NCBI GenBank assembly: GCA_030699255.1
Contig: JAUYJR010000008.1
Coordinates: 1 to 10,323 of the forward strand
Direction: 5' to 3'
DNA length: 10,323 bases
Source: a bacterium
GTDB lineage: Bacteria; Patescibacteriota; Minisyncoccia; Minisyncoccales; UBA10102
Position 1 is the first letter of the stretch. Each line of letters starts with the position of its first letter. Below are positions 5,875-10,323 of this stretch, piece by piece. The notes beneath the pieces were generated by a model, which was not told the origin of the DNA, searched no databases, and worked only from the letters and a program-made list of their open reading frames with translations. A program made the position numbers and the translations under genes.

Positions 5875-7275
5875 ATGCAAACAAAGGCACAAACGTATTG
5901 GATTCTTGCAACCCTCTTGCTTTTGGGTGTTGTGGCCTTTATGGTTTCTTTTCCCGTTGTGGCAAATCGCGCCATTGAGCGTGTGAATACCGGAAAGGAC
6001 AAGATCTCCATTCTCAAAAACCTTCCTTCCCTTCCTTCTCTTGCGGAAACTTCTTTTCGGCTTGGGCTGGATTTGCAGGGGGGTATCCATCTTGTGTACG
6101 GTGCCGATCTGTCCCTTATTCCCTCATCTGAGCATGATCAGGCTATGCACGGACTCAGAGATGTCATTGAGCGCAGAGTAAACCTCTTTGGCATTACAGA
6201 GCCCGTTGTACATACGGAGGGAACAGGGGAAACACAGCGCCTCATTGTGGAGCTTGCCGGGGTGACGGAGCCTGGCCATGCTATAGAAATTATTGGACAG
6301 ACGCCGTTCCTTGAGTTTAGAGAGCCTAAGAAAGACTACGATGAGATTGTTGCTCGGAACTTTGAGGTGTTTGAGACCGGAGAAGGGGAAGTGGAGGAGC
6401 CATTCATACAAACTCTTCTGACTGGGCGATACCTTGAAAGAGCCGAGCTGGTGTTTGATCAGGCGGGACGTCCTACCATTAGCCTTGTATTTGACCGCGA
6501 AGGAGCAACACTCTTTGAAGAAATCACCTCTCGCACTATCGGAAAGCCACTTGCCATCTACCTAGACCATCAGCCTCTTCAGGCGCCCATTGTGCAAGAT
6601 GTTATTACGGGGGGCAAGGCTCAGATATCGGGGAGCTACACCGTTCCTGAAGCTCAGAAGCTGGTTCGGGAGCTGAACGCAGGAGCTTTACCCGTTCCTA
6701 TCACGCTTCTTTCTCAACAGAATGTGGGGGCAACTCTCGGTATGTCTTCTTTGAGACAGAGCCTGTACGCCGGGGTTATGGGTGTTCTTGTTCTGATGAT
6801 ATTTATGACGGCTTTCTACCGTCTCCCCGGCGTATTTGCTTCTGTTGCTCTTCTTCTCTATATTGTGTTCCTTCTGTTTGTATTGAAGTTTTTCTCTATT
6901 ACCCTTACGCTGGCGGGCGTAGCGGGAATTATCCTTTCTATTGGCATGGCGGTAGACGCGAATGTTCTCATCTTCTCTCGCATGAGAGAAGAGTTGCGAG
7001 CGGGAATGAATTTTACCCAGAGTATGGAAGAGGGATTCCGGAGAGCATGGCCATCTATTCGGGATGGTAACATTACAACCTTGCTTGTGGCATTCATTCT
7101 TTTTTGGTTTGGATCCGCCTTTGTAAAGGGATTTGCCCTCACACTTTCCATTGGTATTTTGCTTAGCATGTTTTCTGCAATTGTGATTACCCGATCATTC
7201 CTGATTGTGTGTGTAGGAACCTCGTTGGAACGAATTTCATTCCTCTGGGGAGCTTCTTCACACAAATCTGCATAA
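5875..7275 (+). CDS. secD: Protein translocase subunit SecD
   Basis: SecD pairs with SecF in the inner membrane and uses the proton gradient to help pull exported proteins through the Sec channel. The 466 residues contain an N-terminal membrane helix (about 8-30), the SecD signature FRLGLDLQGGIHLVYG (61-76), a periplasmic P1 domain with VIERRVNLFGITEP and TPFLEFREP, the block ALPVPITLLSQQNVGATLG, and five C-terminal membrane helices. The fourth-helix motif SIGMAVDANVLIFSRMREE carries Asp361, the conserved charged residue in the membrane. The protein is much shorter than the roughly 615-residue E. coli form, mostly in P1. The motif IFSRMREE has Ser where IFER is more usual. It lies 102 bases after the HD gene and two bases before secF, the usual secDF order. 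Confidence 0.96.
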   Translation: MQTKAQTYWILATLLLLGVVAFMVSFPVVANRAIERVNTGKDKISILKNLPSLPSLAETSFRLGLDLQGGIHLVYGADLSLIPSSEHDQAMHGLRDVIERRVNLFGITEPVVHTEGTGETQRLIVELAGVTEPGHAIEIIGQTPFLEFREPKKDYDEIVARNFEVFETGEGEVEEPFIQTLLTGRYLERAELVFDQAGRPTISLVFDREGATLFEEITSRTIGKPLAIYLDHQPLQAPIVQDVITGGKAQISGSYTVPEAQKLVRELNAGALPVPITLLSQQNVGATLGMSSLRQSLYAGVMGVLVLMIFMTAFYRLPGVFASVALLLYIVFLLFVLKFFSITLTLAGVAGIILSIGMAVDANVLIFSRMREELRAGMNFTQSMEEGFRRAWPSIRDGNITTLLVAFILFWFGSAFVKGFALTLSIGILLSMFSAIVITRSFLIVCVGTSLERISFLWGASSHKSA

Positions 7276-7277
7276 CT

Positions 7278-8162
7278 ATGGAAACACTCTTTTCTCGCCA
7301 TTCTATCATTCTTGTCTCATTTGGGGTTTTGGTTGCGCTTGCTCTTGCAGTCCTCCTTGTTATAGGGATTCCGCTTGGCATTGAGTTTACTGGCGGAAGT
7401 ATGCTTGAGGTGGAATTTGAAGGAGAGCGCCCTTCTTTGTCCGAGACGCGCCTGCTTCTTTCTGATATTGGCATACGAGAGGCCGTGGTGCAGGGGGTGG
7501 AGGAGGCCGGTCTTGTGATTCGAACGGAGGAGATAGGGGATGAGACACGAGCACAAATTCTCTCCGCACTTGGAGAGGGGGTTCAGGAAATGCGATTTGA
7601 ATCCATTGGTCCCGCTATAGGGCAGGAGTTGCGTGAGCAGACTATTGCCATTGCTTTTCTAAGTCTCCTGGCTATTGTCTTGTACGTTGCGTTTGCGTTT
7701 CGGCGCACATCTTCATTTATTATGCCCTGGCATTACAGCAGTGTTGCGCTTTTGGTTCTTCTGTATGACATGATCGTTCTCTTGGGATTTCTTGTAATTG
7801 CAGGTCTCTGGTGGGGCGTGCATATAACAATTCCCGTTGTGATTGCCGTCCTCATGGTTCTTGGATACTCCATTAACAATACGGTGGTAATATTTGATCG
7901 TATTAGGGAAAACATTCTTCGGAACCAAGGCGATGACTTTCTTGTTGTTGTTGCCAGAAGCTTTGAGCAGACGTTTTCTCGGTCGGTAAACACTTCTCTA
8001 ACAACACTCATTGTGCTTGTTGCAATCTTCTTCTTTGGAGGAGAGACACTGGCGCCCTTCTCTCTTACGTTGATTGCGGGAATTACCATTGGAACGATTT
8101 CCTCCCTCCTGCTTGCGCCAGCGGCGCTTCTCTGGTTCTCCAGAAGACAAGAAAAGTATTGA
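7278..8162 (+). CDS. secF: Protein translocase subunit SecF
   Basis: SecF is the second subunit of the SecDF proton-driven export factor. From the ATG at 7278 it has 294 residues. It shows an N-terminal membrane helix (about 9-30), the signature GIEFTGGSMLEVEF (34-47), a short external domain ending SIGPAIGQELREQT, and five C-terminal helices. These include the motif LGYSINNTVVIFDRIRENI with Asp207 and Arg208, and SRSVNTSLTTLIV. The usual LLHD before helix 3 reads LLYD. The frame is open further upstream, but only inside secD. The ATG two bases after the secD stop is the natural start and probably depends on coupling, since no Shine-Dalgarno site is visible. The stop codon TGA lies inside the -35 box of the next promoter. 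Confidence 0.96.
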   Translation: METLFSRHSIILVSFGVLVALALAVLLVIGIPLGIEFTGGSMLEVEFEGERPSLSETRLLLSDIGIREAVVQGVEEAGLVIRTEEIGDETRAQILSALGEGVQEMRFESIGPAIGQELREQTIAIAFLSLLAIVLYVAFAFRRTSSFIMPWHYSSVALLVLLYDMIVLLGFLVIAGLWWGVHITIPVVIAVLMVLGYSINNTVVIFDRIRENILRNQGDDFLVVVARSFEQTFSRSVNTSLTTLIVLVAIFFFGGETLAPFSLTLIAGITIGTISSLLLAPAALLWFSRRQEKY

Positions 8163-8187
8163 CTAAATGGTATAAGTCTGGTTTAAT
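8159..8187 (+). promoter_or_regulatory. Strong promoter giving a leaderless message for the regulator gene
   Basis: TTGACT (8159-8164, 5 of 6) and TTTAAT (8182-8187, 5 of 6) have the ideal 17-bp spacing. The A of the ATG at 8194 is the seventh base after the -10, where transcription usually starts. The -35 overlaps the secF stop codon. AAGGAA lies directly against the ATG with no spacer, which is too close to act as a normal ribosome site. Confidence 0.7.
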
Positions 8188-8193
8188 AAGGAA

Positions 8194-9240
8194 ATGACAT
8201 TTCCGTACCACTCCATCTGCTCTGACCTTATTGCGCCCCTTAAGCCTCGCACAAGGGAGATCCTTGCTATGCGTTTTGGTTTGAACGAGGAGGCACCAAA
8301 AACTCTTGAGGCTATTGGGCAGGAGCATCAAATTACCCGAGAGCGCGTGCGCCAAATTGTAGAAGAAGGGGTGAGTGTAACACAGGAGCGCGTGCGCTCC
8401 AATCAAACCTCCTCATTGCAAGAGGTGTATGAATACTTCTCTGAAACATTTGAAAGCGTGGGATATCTCAAGAGAGAAGATCTTTTTGTTGAAACACTAA
8501 ATGCCTCAAGCACGGTATCTCACGTAGTGTTCCTCCTCTCTCTGCACGAAGAATTTCACCGGCATAAGGAGACGGAGGAGTTGCACTCATTTTGGACAAA
8601 TCGTCGGGAAATTCCGGAAAAGGTTCCCATGGTGGTTCGGGAAATTTACCAGCTCATGAAGGAGCGGGGTTCTTCTATTACTTTAGAGGAAATAAAAGAG
8701 GTGTATTTGCGCATTGTGCGGGAACGCCATCTTTCTTCCCACCAAACGCTTTCCTCCGTTCTAGAGGTGACAAAAGTGTTTGCGCAGGGGCATGACGGGC
8801 GATGGGGTTTGCGGGAGTGGCCTGAGGTGAATCCTCGAGGCATTCGGGAAAAGGCGTACATTGCGCTAAAACATACCGGGCGCCCCCTTCATTTTTTGCA
8901 AGTTGCCCGACTTATTGAGGACATGCAGGAATCTTGGGGAAAACAAAAGAAGCGCGTTCTTCCTCAGACCGTGCACAATGAACTCATAAAAGACGAGCGG
9001 TTTGTGCTGGTTGGAAGAGGCGTGTACGGCCTTGTGGAATGGGGGTATCGCCCCGGAACCGTAAAGGATGTTATGGCTTCCATTATTTCCAAATACGGAG
9101 GGAGTATGACAAGGGCTGAAATTATTGAGAAAACACTGGAACAGCGTTCCGTAAAGGAAAGTACCATTCTTTTGAATCTACAAGACAAGAATCTCTTTGC
9201 TCGAAACGAAAAAGGCATGTATGATATACGCAGGGACTAG
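8194..9240 (+). CDS. Sigma-70 region 4/HARE-HTH multi-winged-helix regulator
   Basis: This is a 348-residue putative transcription factor. Residues about 12-60 match sigma-70 region 4: LKPRTREILAMRFGL, then TLEAIGQEHQITRERVRQI, the helix-turn-helix that contacts the -35 box. Sigma regions 1-3 are absent, so it cannot melt a promoter alone. Residues 75-140 form an uncharacterised helical part with FLLSLHEEFHRHKETEEL. Residues about 143-212, 215-285 and 287-346 each look like winged helices: two end in a GRWGLREW or GVYGLVEWG wing, and the last ends in KGMYDIR. The middle unit (IREKAYIALKHTGRPLHFLQVARLIED) resembles the HARE-HTH domain found in the RNA polymerase delta subunit and ASXL proteins. 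A role as RNA polymerase-associated factor or DNA-binding regulator is inferred. The gene has its own promoter and is probably leaderless. It is not a housekeeping sigma factor. Confidence 0.82.
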   Translation: MTFPYHSICSDLIAPLKPRTREILAMRFGLNEEAPKTLEAIGQEHQITRERVRQIVEEGVSVTQERVRSNQTSSLQEVYEYFSETFESVGYLKREDLFVETLNASSTVSHVVFLLSLHEEFHRHKETEELHSFWTNRREIPEKVPMVVREIYQLMKERGSSITLEEIKEVYLRIVRERHLSSHQTLSSVLEVTKVFAQGHDGRWGLREWPEVNPRGIREKAYIALKHTGRPLHFLQVARLIEDMQESWGKQKKRVLPQTVHNELIKDERFVLVGRGVYGLVEWGYRPGTVKDVMASIISKYGGSMTRAEIIEKTLEQRSVKESTILLNLQDKNLFARNEKGMYDIRRD

Positions 9241-9303
9241 CGTAGTGTGAATCACGGGAATCTTTGAATTATAAGGCTCTTTGCTCGAATATATTTTTTC
9301 CGC

Positions 9304-9360
9304 GAACACCATAAAATTCTGCTGAATTTTTGGTTCACTCTCGCGCCGTCGCGCTACGAG
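9304..9360. repeat. Two adjacent hairpins in the gap after the regulator gene
   Basis: AAAATTC (9313-9319) and GAATTTT (9324-9330) form a stem with a TGCT loop, extended imperfectly by CCA/TGG and GAAC/GTTC. Directly after it, GCGC (9343-9346) and GCGC (9351-9354) pair around a CGTC loop inside CTC/GAG flanks (9340-9342 with 9358-9360). The remaining sequence of 9241-9399 shows no gene. No clean T-tract follows, so this is not a typical terminator and may be a dispersed palindromic repeat. Confidence 0.45.
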
Positions 9361-9399
9361 GGTCGCTTCAAAAACATATTCCTTGCCAAGAGTTTCTTA

Positions 9400-9489
9400 A
9401 TGCAAGGCAACACACTATCACTTCTTGCGCTCGTCACAGTTATTATTATAGTCATGTTCCCGTCACTCATCTCATGGTTATTGAATTAG
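9400..9489 (+). CDS. Possible 29-residue single-span membrane peptide
   Basis: The ATG at 9400 opens a 29-codon frame ending in TAG at 9487-9489. After a short polar start (MQGNT) nearly all residues are hydrophobic (LALVTVIIIVMFPSLI), consistent with one membrane helix. A weak AAGAG site (9388-9392) lies seven bases before the ATG. The frame overlaps the start of the following membrane-protein gene by 16 bases, which would allow translational coupling. A CCTTGC/GCAAGG stem (9381-9386 with 9402-9407) spans the start codon. I do not recognise a family, and at this length an accidental frame is possible. Confidence 0.4.
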   Translation: MQGNTLSLLALVTVIIIVMFPSLISWLLN

Positions 9490-10323
9490 GTCCTATTTTT
9501 GCATTTCTCTGGAAAACGCTCGCCACCTGGTGGTGGGTGTTTGCGCCGTTTCTTTTGTATAAGCGGGCGCTTGAGTACTGGCTGTGGTGGCGGAACGATG
9601 TGTATAGCTCCAAGCAACAGAGCATTATACTGGAAATTAAGATGCCTCCGGAGGTTGAAAAACCTTTTAGGGCAATGGAGAACGTTTTTTCCAGCCTTAT
9701 TCAGATTCACGATCCCCCTGATTTTAGAGAGAAGTGGATTGAGGGGAAGTCACAGTGGCGTCTTGCCATTGAGATTGTTTCCCTAGAAGGGAGCATTCAC
9801 TTTTACTTGCGTATTAGAAAACCCATGCGCAAGTTCATTGAGTCTACCATTTACTCACAGTATCCAAATGCTGAAATCATGGATGCGGAAGACTACAGCA
9901 AGAAGGTGCCAAGCAATATTCCTAATAAGGATTGGGAAATATGGGGCACGGCGTTTGAGTTGGGGAAAGAGGATGTTTTTCCCATTAAAACGTACTCCCA
10001 ATTCTTTGAGGATAGCGTGCAGATGAAGGAGGAGAAGCGTATTGATCCCATGTCGGCTCTTATGGAAGGATTAGCTACCATTGGGCAGGGAGAGCAGTTT
10101 TGGTTGCAGATTCTCATAAAGCCTCCCGAGAAAAGGAGTCCGCTTCCGGATTTGGCAAAGGCGTATGCGGACAAGATGTACGCGGAAAAGAAGGCGGGAA
10201 AGAAAAAGAAGGGAGCAACGCTCTTTGATGACACAGGATCTGTGATGCGCCACTTGCTTACCGGACAAGCGCCCGAGCAGGCAAAAGAATCTTCCGAGAA
10301 GTTTTCTCTCATTATGCTTTCTC
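9474..10323 (+). CDS. DUF8128-like membrane protein, N-terminal part of a conjugation/pilus-type ATPase, 3' end missing
   Basis: The ATG at 9474 opens a frame with no stop up to the window end (283 codons visible). Residues about 8-30 form a membrane segment rich in Trp (TWWWVFAPFLLY), then a basic linker. The soluble part has blocks typical of a conserved Patescibacteria family: IILEIKMPPEVEKPFRAMENVFSSL, IEIVSLEGSIHFYLRIRK, FIESTIYSQYPNAEI, FPIKTYSQF, and IDPMSALMEGLATIGQGEQFWLQILIKP. A Lys-rich segment (AGKKKKG) follows. I associate this with the DUF8128 N-terminal domain, which in candidate-phyla genomes is usually followed by a TraD/VirB4-like ATPase domain; that domain would lie beyond the window. 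A role in type IV pili or DNA transfer is inferred from that, not shown here. The start has no Shine-Dalgarno site and overlaps the 29-residue frame. Confidence 0.75.
   Translation, partial: MVIELGPIFAFLWKTLATWWWVFAPFLLYKRALEYWLWWRNDVYSSKQQSIILEIKMPPEVEKPFRAMENVFSSLIQIHDPPDFREKWIEGKSQWRLAIEIVSLEGSIHFYLRIRKPMRKFIESTIYSQYPNAEIMDAEDYSKKVPSNIPNKDWEIWGTAFELGKEDVFPIKTYSQFFEDSVQMKEEKRIDPMSALMEGLATIGQGEQFWLQILIKPPEKRSPLPDLAKAYADKMYAEKKAGKKKKGATLFDDTGSVMRHLLTGQAPEQAKESSEKFSLIMLS

Noticed and set aside
5783..5986. Short plus-strand frame between the HD gene and secD
   Set aside because: It overlaps the secD start in another frame and has no supporting protein pattern or ribosome site.
7209..7277. N-terminal extension of secF into secD
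   Set aside because: The extension would overlap secD by 67 bases and lacks SecF similarity. The ATG at 7278 starts just before the first membrane helix.
2653..8162. Recoded genetic code with TGA read as glycine
   Set aside because: speD and secF both end at TGA exactly where the conserved proteins should end, and no internal TGA is needed to keep any gene open.
8194..8400. Housekeeping sigma factor
   Set aside because: Only region 4 is present; regions 2 and 3, needed for -10 recognition and melting, are absent.
9499..9786. 95-residue plus-strand open frame and overlapping minus-strand frames after 9486
   Set aside because: They are out-of-frame shadows of the membrane-protein gene starting at 9474, which has family blocks and stays open to the window end.

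Overview
The window looks like a chromosomal segment of a Patescibacteria/Candidate Phyla Radiation bacterium, most probably a Parcubacteria-type lineage. This is inferred from gene content and protein style. The signs are a short SecA with a lineage-type insertion, a sigma region 4/HARE-HTH regulator without region 2, a very short lysine-rich basic protein, a large membrane-anchored DUF8128-like protein, a lone SpeD, tight gene packing and few Shine-Dalgarno sites. TGA is used as a stop (speD, secF), so the recoded genetic code of Gracilibacteria/SR1 is not in use. All convincing genes lie on the + strand.

Positions 1-744: the 3' part of a REP-associated (Y1, HUH) tyrosine transposase is followed by a compact block of repeats. 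Three copies of a 12-mer run into a perfect 15-bp inverted repeat, an arrangement like the non-autonomous palindromes mobilised by this transposase family. After it come a candidate promoter and a 12-bp stem-loop just ahead of murB.

Positions 745-2298: murB (peptidoglycan precursor synthesis) is followed by a 348-base region holding a 65-bp imperfect palindrome, a 13-bp terminator-like hairpin and a structured stretch that may be a leader RNA. A 43-residue Lys/Ala-rich histone-tail-like protein follows, closed by a strong intrinsic terminator. The T-tract of that terminator overlaps the -35 box of the next promoter.

Positions 2299-8162: a likely operon or set of closely packed units contains speD (pyruvoyl decarboxylase), secA (overlapping speD by ATGA), an HD-domain phosphohydrolase, then secD and secF two bases apart. 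SecA, SecD and SecF are the motor and proton-driven accessory parts of the Sec secretion channel, so this is mainly a protein-export block. speD and the HD hydrolase are metabolic passengers.

Positions 8163-10323: a promoter beginning in the secF stop codon appears to start transcription at, or within a base of, the ATG of a sigma-4/HARE-HTH regulator, giving a leaderless message. After a 159-base gap with hairpins comes a possible 29-residue membrane peptide. It overlaps the start of a DUF8128-like membrane protein that runs off the window end; in related genomes such proteins carry a conjugation-type ATPase further downstream.

The least explained elements are the two palindromic repeat families around murB, the leader structures before murB and the lysine-rich gene, the leaderless promoters, the lone SpeD, and the multi-winged-helix regulator.
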